A DNA stretch of 48,856 bases from Streptomyces sp. SID10853 (GCF_010548145.1 NZ_JAAGLN010000021.1:1-48856), one strand, 5' to 3'. Counted from the stretch's first letter, positions 1 to 9,293 are shown. Numbers and translations are program-made. Notes: generated from the sequence alone by a model not told the origin.

Positions 1-19
1 GCGCCCGTGCGCGGCGGCG

Positions 20-370
20 TCAGGGGCGCCGGTCGCTCTGGCCGCAGATCCACGACAGCGCGTCGTACAACCCGCGCGCGTGGTCGTCGGTGACTCCGCG
101 CTGCACCGCGTCCTCCAGCTGTACGGTCACCGCGTCCACCTCGGCGGTCAGCCGCCCGAGGTCCGGCGCGCCGCCGGTGATGCCGGTGGCCGGAGCCGCG
201 TCGGCCCGCCCCAGGGCCCACAGATATCCGGTCAGCACACCGCGCGAAAGCTGCGTCTGGGCTTCCGGGGCCGCGGCCGCTTCCACCTTCCGGTACGCCG
301 CCTCCACCTCGGCGCGGTACCTCGTACCCACGCGTTCGTCGTCGAATGGTTCTCTCTCCGGGGTGCTCAT
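20..370 (-). CDS. small hypothetical protein (116 aa)
   Basis: A short acidic soluble protein with no signal peptide, membrane segment or family motif that I recognise. The open frame extends upstream to 466, but the ATG at 370 (start MSTPEREPF) is preferred: the upstream extension is low-complexity and Pro/Arg/Gly-rich, whereas from this ATG the sequence is a normal amphipathic alpha-helical one. An AGAGGT stretch lies almost against the ATG, so the ribosome-binding site is poorly spaced and the start is not certain. It lies 112 bp downstream of the NRPS gene on the same strand, with a GC-rich palindrome between them, so co-transcription is possible but not shown. Function unknown. Confidence 0.6.
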   Translation of the reverse strand: MSTPEREPFDDERVGTRYRAEVEAAYRKVEAAAAPEAQTQLSRGVLTGYLWALGRADAAPATGITGGAPDLGRLTAEVDAVTVQLEDAVQRGVTDDHARGLYDALSWICGQSDRRP

Positions 371-451
371 ACCTCTGAGTGTGTCCGATTCCTTCGTGGT
401 GATGTCTCCGTGGGGGTCCCCCGGGGACGGTTCCGTACGGTTTCCGGCGCC

Positions 452-469
452 GCGGTGCCGCGGCACCGC
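452..469. terminator. 18-nt perfect palindrome after the NRPS gene
   Basis: GCGGTGCCG is followed directly by CGGCACCGC. It lies between the NRPS stop and the next minus-strand gene and could fold into a short GC hairpin. There is no clear T-run, which is usual for Streptomyces terminators. It could equally be a protein-binding palindrome. Confidence 0.35.
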
Positions 470-482
470 CCGCGCCCCGGCG

Positions 483-3400
483 TCAGACCGACGACGCGCC
501 GGCGGCGTCGAGATGGCGGCTCAGCGACCGCCCGATGTGCGCGAGCGGTGCCGCCTGGGTCATGGCGTGATGGGTGCACGCGATGTCGTGCGACTCGATC
601 CGCCCGGTCACCCAGGGGCGCCACGCCTCACCGGTGAGGGCCTGCGCCGACTTTCCCTGGGTGGCGTGGAAGTACAGCAGGTCCCCTTCGAACACGCCCT
701 CGACGAAGGTCGGCTGCAGGCGCACCGAGTTGGTCAGGACCGAGGTCATCGCCGCCACATGGTGCTCGCCGAGCCCGGGGTGCTCGGCGAGCGCCGCCGG
801 GCGCCCGTTCCCGCCGTCGCTGCTGAGGATCGCGGCGACCTCGGTGGTGGTCAGCGCGGAGAGACCGGGTCCCTCTGGTGTGTGCCCGGCCGCCTCAAGC
901 AGCAGCGCCAGCGCCGCGTGGTCGTCGGGCAGTGACCTCAGCCGGCTGCGCGGATCGATGGGACGCGAGTCCAGCATGGCCAGCAGCGCCACCCGTTCCC
1001 CCCGGTCCTGGAGCCGTACCGCGATGGCGTGCGACAGCGCACCGCCCAGGGACCAGCCCAGCAGGTGGTAGGGGCCCGACGGCTGTACGGAGCGGATGTG
1101 CGCCACGTAGTCGGCGACCATCTCCTCGAAGGTCGCGGGCAGCCCGCCCGGCCCCGAGAGCCCCCGCGCCTGCAGCCCGTACACCGGCAGGTCCGCCGCG
1201 AGATGCCGCGGCATCCCCGCATAGCACCAGCTCAGACCGCCTGCCGGGTGGACGCAGAACAGCGGCGGCCTGGACCCGTCGGTGCGCAGCGGCAGCAGCA
1301 TCGCGAAGGGGTCCTGTGCGGTGCCGGTGTCGAGCAGCCTGGCCAGTCCGGCCACGGTCGGCGCCTCGAAGACCGCGCCGATGGACAGGGCCGTGCCCAG
1401 CGACGAGCGGATCCGGCCGATGAGCCGGGCGGCGAGCAGGGAGTATCCGCCGAGGGCGAAGAAGTCGTCGTCGATGCTGACGTCCCCGACGCCCAGCACC
1501 TCGGTGAAGAGCGCGCAGAGCGTCTTCTCCTGGGCGCTGCGCGCGGGCCTCCCGGTCCGCTCGGCCGCGGGCTCAGGCGCCGGGAGCGCGGCCCGGTCGA
1601 GCTTGCCGTGCGGGGTGAGGGGCAGGGTGCCGAGCAGCAGATACGAGGCGGGAACCAGAGAGCCGGGGAGCCGCTCCGCCGCCCAGGCCCGCAGTGCGGC
1701 GGCGTCCGGGATGTCACTGTCCGGGACACCACGGTCCGGACCGCCACGGTCCGCGAGCCGCGGCCCGGGGACCGCCCCCGCAGTACGCCCGCCCACGGGC
1801 ACCACATACGCGGCGAGCAGCGGCTCGCCCCGCTGCGACGTGCGTACCGCGACCGCCGCCCTGGCCACCCCGGGGTGGCGGGCGAGCACCGCCTCGATCT
1901 CGCCCGGCTCGATCCGCAGCCCCCGGAGCGTGAGCTGGTCGTCGGTGCGCCCGAGGTACTCGAGCGCGCCCTGCGCGGTCCACCGCACCAGATCGCCCGT
2001 GCGGTACATCCGGTCGCCCGGCGACCCGAACGGATCAGCGAGGAAACGTTCGGCCGTCAGCTCGGGCCGGTTGAGGTATCCGCGCGCCACCTGCGCACCG
2101 GCCAGGTGCAGTTCGCCGGGTACCCCGGGCGGCACCGGGTCCAGCCGGGGGTCCAGGACATAGGCGCGGACGTTCTGGCCCGGCCGCCCGATGACCGGCA
2201 GGTCGCCTTCCGCGTCCAGCCTGCAGTACACGGCGTCGACCGTGCACTCGGTGGGCCCGTAGTAGTTGTACGCGGTCGTGTCCTGGCACTCCCGCAGGGT
2301 CCGCCACAGCGCCTCGTCCAGCGGCTCGCCGCCGACCATCAGCAGCCGGGGACGGTGCCGGGCGCCCGTGAGCAGGCCCGCGGAGATCAGCTGGTGCAGA
2401 TAGGAGGGGGTGACATCCAGGAAGTCGATCCCGTGCCGGTCGACATACCCGGCCAGCGCCGCGGGATCGAGCCGTACGGCGTCGTCGATCACATGCAGTT
2501 CCTGGCCGGCCGCCAGGAAGAGCGGGCCCTCCCAGGCGGTGTCGAAGGTGAACGTCGCGGTCAGCGCGGACCGCAGCGGCCGCCCCGCCGCCGCGGCCGC
2601 CGGTGCGATCAGCTCGCTGTGGTGGTCGGCGCAGAGATTGCTGAGCGAACGGTGCTCGACGACCACACCCTTCGGCGCCCCGGTCGACCCCGATGTGTAG
2701 CTGACGTACGCGGGGTGGTGCGGCAGCAGCGGGGTACGGCGGTCCTCGTCGCCGGGGTCGCTGTCCGGTGCGGCGGCCAGTTCACGGACCGTGCCGGGTG
2801 CGTCGACGAGCAGCGCGGGCACGCCGGGCGGCAGCACATCGGCGGCCGCCGCGGTGGTGATGACACAGAGCGGGGCGGCGTCGGTGAGCAGATACCGGAC
2901 GCGCTCGGCGGGGTGCTCCGGATCCACCGGCACACACGCCGCGCCCGCCTTGAGCACGGCGAGCAGCGCGACCGGGTAGTCGATGGTGCGCGGCAGCGCG
3001 AGCGCGACGAAGGTCTCGGGGCCCGCGCCGCGCGAGATCAGCAGCCGGGCCAGCCGGTTGGCGCGCGCGTTCAGTTCGCCGTACGTGAGGGTGCTCGCCC
3101 CGCACACCAGGGCGGTCGCCTCCGGCGCCCGGCCGGCGTGCGCCTCGAACATCCCGGCCAGCGTGGCCGTGGCCGGCGGGCGCCCGGTGTCGTTCCAGCC
3201 GCTCACCACCAGGTGCCGCTCGTCGTCCGTCAGCAGCCCGATCTCCGCGACGGGCCGGTCGGCGCCCGCGGTGGCCAGCGTGTCCAGCAGGGCCAGGAAC
3301 CTGCGGTGGTGCGCGGCCGTCACCTCCGCGCTGTACAGGTCGGGGTCCGCGTTGAAGTCGATACGCAGCGAACCGTCGGCGGGGCGGTCGTACACATTCA

Positions 3401-4553
3401 CGCCGAGCCCGGTCACCGGGCCGTTGGAGAGGTTGTGCAGGACGGCCGGGAGCCGGCCGAACGTCAGCTGCGGGTCGTACCCCATGATGTTGATGCCCCA
3501 GTCGCCCAGATACCCGCCGGCCGGGATACCGCCCAGGTCCTTGACGAGATACGGCGCCGGGTAGCGCTGGTGACGCAGCAGCCCGCGCGCCTGCCGTGCG
3601 GTGTGGCGCACCAGCTCGGACACCGTCGCGCCGGGCTCGGGGCGTACCGCCAGCGGGAGCACGTTGGCCAGCATCACCGGGACCGTACGCGCCACCGCCC
3701 CGGTGCGGCCGGTGACCGTCAGATCGAGCGACACCTCGTCCTGCCCGCTCAGCCGGTGCACGTACAGCGCGAGCGCCGCCATCGCGACCGACGGCAGGCT
3801 CGTCCTCGCCTGCCGGGCCAGGGCCCGCAGTCCGGCGGCCGCCGGGGCCGCGACCGGGCCGCTCTCCCGTACGAAACGGTGCGGGACCGACTTCAGCCGG
3901 CCCGCGGCCTCGGGCGCCGTCGGGTGGCCCGCGAGCTGCGCGGCCCAGTACTCCCGGTCCTCGGTGAAGCGCTCCGACGCGTGGTACGCGGCCTCGTCGG
4001 CCAGCACCTCCTCCAGCGTCCCCCAGGTGGAGTCGGGGCGGAAGCGGCCGGACTCCAGCGCGGAGTACAGCTCGGCCACCCGCTGGATGAAGAGGGAGAA
4101 GCCGTAACCGTCGAGCGCGATGTGGTGCACGCTGATGTAGATCAGGAAGCGGTCGTCGGCGGTCCTGAGCACGGCGAAGGTGAAGAGCGGGGGCTGCCCG
4201 AGGTCGAGCGGGCACCGCATGTCGTCCCACATCCAGGTGTGCGCGGCGGCCCACGGGTCGTCCGCGCCGCGCAGATCCACCAGCGGCAGCGGCCACTGCG
4301 GCGCGGGCGCGACGCGCTGCCAGGTGCGGCCCTCGTCGTCGGTCTCGAAACGGGCCCGCAGGGCCTGCGTCTCGCCGACGGCCTCACGCAGGGACTCCTC
4401 CAGCAGGTCCAGGTCGAGCGGGCCCCTGATCTCGACGTACTCGGCCGCACGGTAGTTGGGGTTCTCCGCGTCCAGCTCCTGGGAGAACCACATTCCCGTC
4501 TGTGCGGCGGTCAGCGGCAAGCGACCGTTCCGGCTGCCGGACTTCCTGTTCAT
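483..4553 (-). CDS. single-module non-ribosomal peptide synthetase (C-A-T-TE)
   Basis: A 1356-aa multidomain enzyme laid out like EntF. The condensation domain (about 10-450) carries the HHxxxDG motif (H143, H144, D148, G149). The adenylation domain (about 460-990) carries SGSTG (621-625), the YYGPTE loop, YRTGD and the PHGKLD lysine (K984). The carrier domain has LGGYSL with the phosphopantetheine serine at 1038. The C-terminal thioesterase has GWSLG (nucleophile S1168), an aspartate at 1195 and a histidine pair at 1328-1329. The start ATG at 4553 has AGGAGA about 9 nt upstream; a TTG at 4604 opens the same frame without a site. The frame between A8 and A10 has a Gly/Pro/Asp-rich insertion coded by an imperfect repeat. 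I could not derive the amino acid selected: the A4 region reads FDTAWEG, unlike common codes I know. No tailoring, transporter or MbtH-like gene is adjacent, so the product is unknown. Confidence 0.93.
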   Translation of the reverse strand: MNRKSGSRNGRLPLTAAQTGMWFSQELDAENPNYRAAEYVEIRGPLDLDLLEESLREAVGETQALRARFETDDEGRTWQRVAPAPQWPLPLVDLRGADDPWAAAHTWMWDDMRCPLDLGQPPLFTFAVLRTADDRFLIYISVHHIALDGYGFSLFIQRVAELYSALESGRFRPDSTWGTLEEVLADEAAYHASERFTEDREYWAAQLAGHPTAPEAAGRLKSVPHRFVRESGPVAAPAAAGLRALARQARTSLPSVAMAALALYVHRLSGQDEVSLDLTVTGRTGAVARTVPVMLANVLPLAVRPEPGATVSELVRHTARQARGLLRHQRYPAPYLVKDLGGIPAGGYLGDWGINIMGYDPQLTFGRLPAVLHNLSNGPVTGLGVNVYDRPADGSLRIDFNADPDLYSAEVTAAHHRRFLALLDTLATAGADRPVAEIGLLTDDERHLVVSGWNDTGRPPATATLAGMFEAHAGRAPEATALVCGASTLTYGELNARANRLARLLISRGAGPETFVALALPRTIDYPVALLAVLKAGAACVPVDPEHPAERVRYLLTDAAPLCVITTAAAADVLPPGVPALLVDAPGTVRELAAAPDSDPGDEDRRTPLLPHHPAYVSYTSGSTGAPKGVVVEHRSLSNLCADHHSELIAPAAAAAGRPLRSALTATFTFDTAWEGPLFLAAGQELHVIDDAVRLDPAALAGYVDRHGIDFLDVTPSYLHQLISAGLLTGARHRPRLLMVGGEPLDEALWRTLRECQDTTAYNYYGPTECTVDAVYCRLDAEGDLPVIGRPGQNVRAYVLDPRLDPVPPGVPGELHLAGAQVARGYLNRPELTAERFLADPFGSPGDRMYRTGDLVRWTAQGALEYLGRTDDQLTLRGLRIEPGEIEAVLARHPGVARAAVAVRTSQRGEPLLAAYVVPVGGRTAGAVPGPRLADRGGPDRGVPDSDIPDAAALRAWAAERLPGSLVPASYLLLGTLPLTPHGKLDRAALPAPEPAAERTGRPARSAQEKTLCALFTEVLGVGDVSIDDDFFALGGYSLLAARLIGRIRSSLGTALSIGAVFEAPTVAGLARLLDTGTAQDPFAMLLPLRTDGSRPPLFCVHPAGGLSWCYAGMPRHLAADLPVYGLQARGLSGPGGLPATFEEMVADYVAHIRSVQPSGPYHLLGWSLGGALSHAIAVRLQDRGERVALLAMLDSRPIDPRSRLRSLPDDHAALALLLEAAGHTPEGPGLSALTTTEVAAILSSDGGNGRPAALAEHPGLGEHHVAAMTSVLTNSVRLQPTFVEGVFEGDLLYFHATQGKSAQALTGEAWRPWVTGRIESHDIACTHHAMTQAAPLAHIGRSLSRHLDAAGASSV
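1706..1765. repeat. imperfect short tandem repeat in NRPS linker
   Basis: Several copies of a GTCCGGGA / ACGGTCCGGAC-like unit lie in a row. They encode the Asp/Arg/Gly/Pro-rich insertion between core motifs A8 and A10 of the adenylation domain. It looks like a length-variable coding minisatellite in an otherwise conserved enzyme. Confidence 0.4.
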
Positions 4554-4814
4554 GCGTGCCGTCTCCTGACGCAGGTGCTTGTCTCTACGGGCCATCAGGG
4601 CCAACGAGCGTCACCGGACAGGTGTATTGGTCCGGGGCGAAACTCTTTGGGACGGGCGTTCGCGCGCGGGCCGGGCGGCGGGCGCCCCGGCCGCTCCCGG
4701 CCCTGTACCAAGACTTGGCCTGCGCTTTACGAGAAGCTCTGCAACCGCTGTGCCCGGACAGTTGTCTCTAGGGGTGTTGTGTCCAGCGGGAAGTAATGTG
4801 AGCGGAGCATGAGC

Positions 4815-5798
4815 ATGGGCCGGGTCAAGGGCAGCATAGGGATCGCACTGCTGGTCAGCGCGGTACTGGCGGGCACGAGTGCCTGTGGGGGAAATGCCTC
4901 GGCATCCGCCTCGGGGGACTCGGCGAACGGCGCGTCGGCCAAGGCGTCGGCGAGCGCGCACCCGAAACCGACCCATCCGGCGGGCCCGCCCATGCTGCTG
5001 GAGACGATAGCCCCGAAGACCGGGACGACCGTCGGCGTCGCGATGCCGATCTCGGTGGTCTTCACCAACCCGGTGGCCACCTCGGCCCGTGCCACGGTCG
5101 AGAAGCACCTCAAGGTCTCCGCCTCCACACCGGTCACCGGCGCCTGGCACTGGTTCAGCAGCACCCGCGCCGACTGGCGGCCCGAGAAGTACTGGCAGCC
5201 CGGCACCAAGGTGACGCTCGACGCGAACCTGACGGACGTGAGCAACGGCAACGGCCGTTACGGTACGCACAACTACCAGCACAAGTTCACCGTCGGTGAC
5301 GACGTCGAGGCGACCGCGTCGGTGCCCGGCCACTCGATGAAGGTGACGCGCGACGGCAAGGTGGTCCGCACCCTCCCGATCGACGCCGGCAGCCCCAGCT
5401 TCCCCTCCTGGGACGGCACGATGGCCGTGATGGACAAGGCCAAGGAGGTCCACATGACCTCGTGCAGCGTCGGCATCAGCTGCACCAAGGGCAGCCCGGA
5501 CTTCTACGACCTGACGCTGCCGTGGGACGTGCACCTCACCAACTCCGGCACCTACATCCACTACTCGACCGGCGACCCCTACCCGGGCCACAGCTACGGC
5601 TCGCACGGCTGTGTGCACCTCTCGCTCGCCGACGCCAAGTGGTTCTACGACTTCGTCAAGCAGGGCGACCCGATCACCATCACCGGCTCCCCGCGCGGCA
5701 AGGCGGCCGGTGACAACGGCTACGCGGACTTCAACCTCTCCTGGGCACAGTGGCTGAAGGACAGCGCCACCGGCCAGCAGACGACGGCCACCGGCTGA
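4815..5798 (+). CDS. L,D-transpeptidase with lipoprotein-type signal
   Basis: A cell-wall enzyme of the YkuD family that makes 3-3 peptidoglycan cross-links using an active-site cysteine. The N-terminus has a basic start, a hydrophobic stretch and then SAC-GG, consistent with lipidation at that cysteine, although the lipobox is not perfect. A low-complexity Ser/Ala linker and an Ig-like domain follow. The catalytic domain near the C-terminus shows the signature HSYGSHGCVHLS, with histidine, SHGC and the nucleophilic cysteine present. Two in-frame ATGs exist, at 4809 and 4815. The second is chosen because GGAG at 4804-4807 is 7 nt upstream of it and too close to the first. It is divergent from the NRPS gene and followed by a good hairpin terminator, so it is probably monocistronic. 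Confidence 0.9.
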   Translation: MGRVKGSIGIALLVSAVLAGTSACGGNASASASGDSANGASAKASASAHPKPTHPAGPPMLLETIAPKTGTTVGVAMPISVVFTNPVATSARATVEKHLKVSASTPVTGAWHWFSSTRADWRPEKYWQPGTKVTLDANLTDVSNGNGRYGTHNYQHKFTVGDDVEATASVPGHSMKVTRDGKVVRTLPIDAGSPSFPSWDGTMAVMDKAKEVHMTSCSVGISCTKGSPDFYDLTLPWDVHLTNSGTYIHYSTGDPYPGHSYGSHGCVHLSLADAKWFYDFVKQGDPITITGSPRGKAAGDNGYADFNLSWAQWLKDSATGQQTTATG

Positions 5799-5814
5799 CG
5801 CGGCGCCCGCTTCC

Positions 5815-5848
5815 CGGAGTCCGGCCGCTGCCCGGGCTCCGGACTCCG
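5815..5848 (+). terminator. rho-independent-like hairpin after the L,D-transpeptidase
   Basis: CGGAGTCCGG (5815-5824) pairs perfectly with CCGGACTCCG (5839-5848) across a 14-nt loop and is followed by a C-rich run. It lies 17 bp past the stop codon of the transpeptidase gene. Confidence 0.75.
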
Positions 5849-5962
5849 CCCCCCCCCTGGCTGCCGCGTCGATGACGCGTTGCGCCACCGGCTGCGCCAT
5901 GGTGAGGTGCTGAGCGGCCCGGCACAGGGCCGGGGCCGGGCGAGCGGAGGAGCGGCGCGCTG

Positions 5963-7180
5963 ATGACCGAAGAGACGACGGCGTCCGGAACTGGACAGGG
6001 CGGATTCCCACGGCCGGGGCTCCGGATGCGGGCCAGGGATCCCGCCGAGCCGCACCGCGCGTCCACGCCGTTGGAGCTCTTCTTCGACCTGTGCTTCGTC
6101 GTCGCGGTGTCCCAGGCGGGCGGCCGGCTGGTGCACGCACTCGCCGAAGGCGAACCGGCTCACGGGATCACCGGCTATCTGGTGGTGTTCTTCGCCATCT
6201 GGTGGGCCTGGGTCAACTTCTCCTGGTTCGCGTCCGCGTACGACACCGACGACGTGGTCTACCGGATCGCGACCCTGGTCCAGATCGCCGGGGTGCTCGT
6301 CCTGGCCGCCGGGGTACCGCGCGCCTTCGACCACGCCGACTACGCGGTCGCGATCGTCGGCTATCTGATCATGCGGGCCGTCCTGACACTCCAGTGGCTG
6401 CGGGCGGCGCGCAGCGAGACGGGCGCCGCCAGGACCACGGCCCGGCGGTACGCGGCCGGGCTGGTGCTCGTACAGATCGGCTGGGTCGTCCTGCTGCTGC
6501 TCCCCGGCGCCGCCTGGAAGTGGGGCTTCGTCCCGATGGCGGCCGCCGACATGGCGGTTCCCGCGTACGCCGAGCACCGCCACCGCACCCCCTGGCATCC
6601 GCACCACATCGCCGAGCGCTACGGGCTGTTCACCATCATCATGCTCGGCGAGACCGTCGCGGCCGCCACGGTCGCGGTGCAGTCGGCGGTGGACGAGTCG
6701 GCCGCGCTCGGTGAACTGCTGCCGATCGCGGCGGGCGGCCTCGTCATCGTCTTCGGCGCCTACTGGATCTACTTCGCGGTGCCCATCCACGAGCACCTGG
6801 CCTCCAACCGGCAGGCGTTCCTCTGGGGGTACGGCCACTATCTGGTCTTCGGCTCGGCCGCCGCGATCGGCTCCGGCATCGAGGTCACCGTCGAGGAGGT
6901 GACGGGCCACACGGACATCCCGGCGGTCGCGGCGGCGGCGACGGTCACGGTGCCCACCGCGCTGTTCCTGCTCACGGTGTGGCTGCTGCACAGCCGCCAC
7001 TTCAAACGGGGCCCGGCCCAGCGCGCGGTCCTGCCGGTCAGCGTGCCCCTGGTGCTCGCGGCCACGTTCGCCGGGAACCGGGCGGTACCCCTGGCCGGCC
7101 TCGTCGTCGCGGTCACCGTCGCGGTGGGCGTGGGGCTGGCACACCGGGCCGCCGCCGCGTCTCCTGGTCACGAACAGTAA
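5963..7180 (+). CDS. LtrA-family (low temperature requirement A) membrane protein
   Basis: A 405-aa polytopic membrane protein. After a soluble N-terminus of about 30 residues it carries the family signature LELFFDLCFVVAVSQ, and later HHIAERYGLFTIIMLGE, both typical of bacterial LtrA proteins. About ten hydrophobic segments fill the rest. The biochemical role of the family is unknown; the name comes from a Listeria cold-growth phenotype. The ATG at 5963 has GGAGGAG at 5946-5952. It stands alone between a terminator and the regulatory region of the catabolic cluster, and nothing links it to either neighbour. Confidence 0.88.
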   Translation: MTEETTASGTGQGGFPRPGLRMRARDPAEPHRASTPLELFFDLCFVVAVSQAGGRLVHALAEGEPAHGITGYLVVFFAIWWAWVNFSWFASAYDTDDVVYRIATLVQIAGVLVLAAGVPRAFDHADYAVAIVGYLIMRAVLTLQWLRAARSETGAARTTARRYAAGLVLVQIGWVVLLLLPGAAWKWGFVPMAAADMAVPAYAEHRHRTPWHPHHIAERYGLFTIIMLGETVAAATVAVQSAVDESAALGELLPIAAGGLVIVFGAYWIYFAVPIHEHLASNRQAFLWGYGHYLVFGSAAAIGSGIEVTVEEVTGHTDIPAVAAAATVTVPTALFLLTVWLLHSRHFKRGPAQRAVLPVSVPLVLAATFAGNRAVPLAGLVVAVTVAVGVGLAHRAAAASPGHEQ

Positions 7181-7193
7181 GAAAGCCCGAGAA

Positions 7194-7203
7194 TGTATAC
7201 CAT
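7194..7203. promoter_or_regulatory. putative GntR operator, site A
   Basis: TGTATACCAT with the palindromic core GTATAC at 7195-7200. It is one of four such sites around the catabolic cluster. The core and its flanks fit the TNGTNNNACNA pattern known for FCD-subfamily GntR regulators. Confidence 0.45.
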
Positions 7204-7265
7204 TGACAGGAGAATCTCTCTCATCTGCCCGCTCGGTGCGATCCATAGGCGAAGCCCTGGCATTT

Positions 7266-7276
7266 TTGTATACTAA
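7266..7276. promoter_or_regulatory. putative GntR operator, site B
   Basis: TTGTATACTAA with GTATAC at 7268-7273, about 44 bp before the xdhC-type start codon. It lies in a conspicuously AT-rich patch in this GC-rich DNA. It also contains TATACT, so it may overlap the -10 element. Confidence 0.5.
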
Positions 7277-7316
7277 GAGCCTCCGGGGGGTGGTCGGCGG
7301 GGAAGGGAGCCGGGGC

Positions 7317-8474
7317 ATGAGGGAGGTACTGGACCAGGCCGTGGCGTGGTACGGGCAGGGCGTGCGGTTCGCGCAGGCGACCGTCGTGCGGACCTGGCAT
7401 TCGGCGCCCCGGCCACCCGGAGCGACCATGCTGGTCGCCGAGACCGGCGAGGTGGCGGGCAGCATCTCCGGAGGCTGCGTCGAAGGGGCGGTGTACGAAC
7501 TCGCCCGCGAGGTGCTGGAGACGGGGCGGCCCGTGACCGAGACCTACGGCGTCAGTGACGGCGACGCTCTCGCGGTCGGGCTCACCTGCGGCGGCATTCT
7601 GGAGGTCTTCGTCCGGCCGGTCGAGAGCGGGCAGGACCCGGCGGTCGAGGACATTGCACACGCGATGGAGGCGGGCCGGCCGCTCGCCGTCGCGACCACC
7701 CTCGCCGACGGTCATCTCCCGGCAGGGGCACGGCTCGTCGTCGGCCCCACCGGGGTCCGCGGCTCCCTGGGAGACGTCCGGCTGGACTCGTCGGCGGCCG
7801 AGTGCGTGCGCGAGATGCTGCGCCGGGGCGAGACCGGTGTGCTGCGGTCCGTAGCGGGGCCCGGGTGTTCATGGGCGGTACCGGTGTTCGTCGAGTCGTA
7901 CGCTCCCGCGCCCCGCATGCTGGTCTTCGGAGCGATCGACTTCGCCGAAGCGGTGACCCGCATCGGGAAGTTCCTCGGTTATCACGTGACCCTGTGCGAC
8001 GCGCGGCCCGTGTTCGCGACCTCGGCACGCTTTCCCCAGGCCGACGAGATCGTCGTCGACTGGCCGCACCGCTACCTCGCGGCCCAACGCGAACGGATCG
8101 ACGAGCGCACGGTGATCTGCGTTCTGACGCACGACCCCAAGTTCGACATCCCGCTGCTGGAGGTCGCTCTGCGCACGGACGCGGGATACGTGGGCGCCAT
8201 GGGCAGCCGGCGCACCCACGAGGGCCGGCTGGAGCGACTGCGGCAAGTGGGGGTCGGACAGGCCGAACTGGGGCGTCTGTCCTCACCGATCGGGCTCGAC
8301 CTCGGGGCCAGGAGCCCGGAGGAGACGGCCGTGTCCGTGGCCGCCGAGATCATCGCTGCGCACTGGGGCGGCACCGGCAAGCGGCTGTCCGGGACCCGTG
8401 TGCCCATCCACCACCGGACGCCCAGGGAACCCCTGCCGGGCAGGCCGCCGGATCCCGTGCGGGACACCGGGTGA
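7317..8474 (+). CDS. XdhC/CoxI-family molybdenum hydroxylase maturation protein
   Basis: A 385-aa accessory protein of the XdhC/CoxI family. These proteins carry sulfurated molybdenum cofactor to xanthine-dehydrogenase-type enzymes and insert it. The N-terminal domain shows the hallmark GSISGGCVEG (C54) and LTCGG (C91). The second half (about 195-345) is the Rossmann-like domain, with GAIDFAEAV and a GAMGSRRTHEGR segment. The frame is open back to 7203, but the ATG at 7317 is preferred because GGGAG at 7305-7309 is 7 nt upstream and homology begins here. It is the natural partner of the three-subunit enzyme encoded at 10634-14407 on the other strand. Two putative GntR operators lie directly upstream. 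Confidence 0.88.
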   Translation: MREVLDQAVAWYGQGVRFAQATVVRTWHSAPRPPGATMLVAETGEVAGSISGGCVEGAVYELAREVLETGRPVTETYGVSDGDALAVGLTCGGILEVFVRPVESGQDPAVEDIAHAMEAGRPLAVATTLADGHLPAGARLVVGPTGVRGSLGDVRLDSSAAECVREMLRRGETGVLRSVAGPGCSWAVPVFVESYAPAPRMLVFGAIDFAEAVTRIGKFLGYHVTLCDARPVFATSARFPQADEIVVDWPHRYLAAQRERIDERTVICVLTHDPKFDIPLLEVALRTDAGYVGAMGSRRTHEGRLERLRQVGVGQAELGRLSSPIGLDLGARSPEETAVSVAAEIIAAHWGGTGKRLSGTRVPIHHRTPREPLPGRPPDPVRDTG

Positions 8475-8570
8475 AAACAGAAAACTGTATGCTTCACACG
8501 GTTACTCACCGACAGCGTCCTCCGTCCTCCCGGCCCGGCCTGTCGTGCGGAGGGGAAGGGAAGGGGCGCT

Positions 8571-9293
8571 GTGGCGAGGCGAGCGGTCCACAAGGTCGGA
8601 GCCGACGGAGTGGAGACTCCCGGCACCATCACGGATTTCGTCACGGCCCAGATCCGCAACCGGATCGTGCTGGGAGCGCTCGGTCCGGGAGCCAAGGTGC
8701 CGGTGTACGAGCTGGCCGACGAGCTGGGCGTGAGCCGCGTACCGTTGCGCGAGGCCGTCCGCCAGCTCGAGGCGGAGTGCCTGGTGGACAACCTGCCGCG
8801 CCGCGGAACGGTCGTACGGCCGCTGAGCGCCCATGATCTCCAGGACGCGTTCGTGATCCTCCAGGCCATCGAGCCGATCGCGGCGCGCCGCGCGGCCGAG
8901 TCCGACGACGGGACGATCAGCGCCTCGATGCGGCGGTGGCTGGACGAAATGCAGGAACTGGCCGACAAGCGGGTGCCGCAGGTGTCCGAGGCGATGCTCC
9001 ACGCGCACCGGGAGTTCCACTTCGCGCTCTTCCGGGCCGCGGGTGAAGGAGTGCTGCAGCGCCACCTGTGCATGCTGTGGAACACTTGCGAGCGGTACGT
9101 GATGAACAGTCTGCCCAACCACGAGCGGCAGACCGCGGCGGCGCGAGAGCACGCCGACCTGGCGCGGTGCATCCAGGAAGGCGATCCCGAAGGCGCGGCG
9201 GCGGTCCTGCGCCGGCACCTCGAGGCGAGCCTCGCCGGCGCCCTGGACTATCTCGCGGGGCAGGGAGCGCAGTCCGCCCCGTCGCCTTCCTGA
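8571..9293 (+). CDS. GntR-family transcriptional regulator (FCD type) 1
   Basis: A 240-aa regulator. The N-terminal winged helix (about 15-85) contains LADELGVSRVPLREAVRQLEAE. The helical FCD ligand domain (about 95-230) has the regularly spaced His and Asp/Glu residues that bind a metal in this subfamily (HREFHFALF, then REHADLARCI). FCD regulators usually sense small organic acids. The start is GTG at 8571 behind a long purine-rich run (AAGGGAAGGGG). It lies 96 bp after the XdhC-type gene and 25 bp before a second regulator of the same family. The two are the obvious candidates for binding the TTGTATAC sites. Confidence 0.9.
   Translation: MARRAVHKVGADGVETPGTITDFVTAQIRNRIVLGALGPGAKVPVYELADELGVSRVPLREAVRQLEAECLVDNLPRRGTVVRPLSAHDLQDAFVILQAIEPIAARRAAESDDGTISASMRRWLDEMQELADKRVPQVSEAMLHAHREFHFALFRAAGEGVLQRHLCMLWNTCERYVMNSLPNHERQTAAAREHADLARCIQEGDPEGAAAVLRRHLEASLAGALDYLAGQGAQSAPSPS

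Noticed and set aside
1029..4796. 1255-aa plus-strand open frame opposite the NRPS gene
   Set aside because: It is an antisense shadow of a gene with G/C third positions; the translation is Arg/Gly/Pro/Gln-rich with no domain, while the minus strand encodes a full NRPS.
7203..7208. TTGACA as a -35 box for the XdhC-type gene
   Set aside because: No acceptable -10 hexamer lies 16-19 bp downstream; the only TATACT is 60 bp away inside operator site B.
7203..7316. N-terminal extension of the XdhC-type protein from the upstream start
   Set aside because: The extension would run through two operator-like sites and has no ribosome site; the ATG at 7317 has a well-spaced GGGAG.
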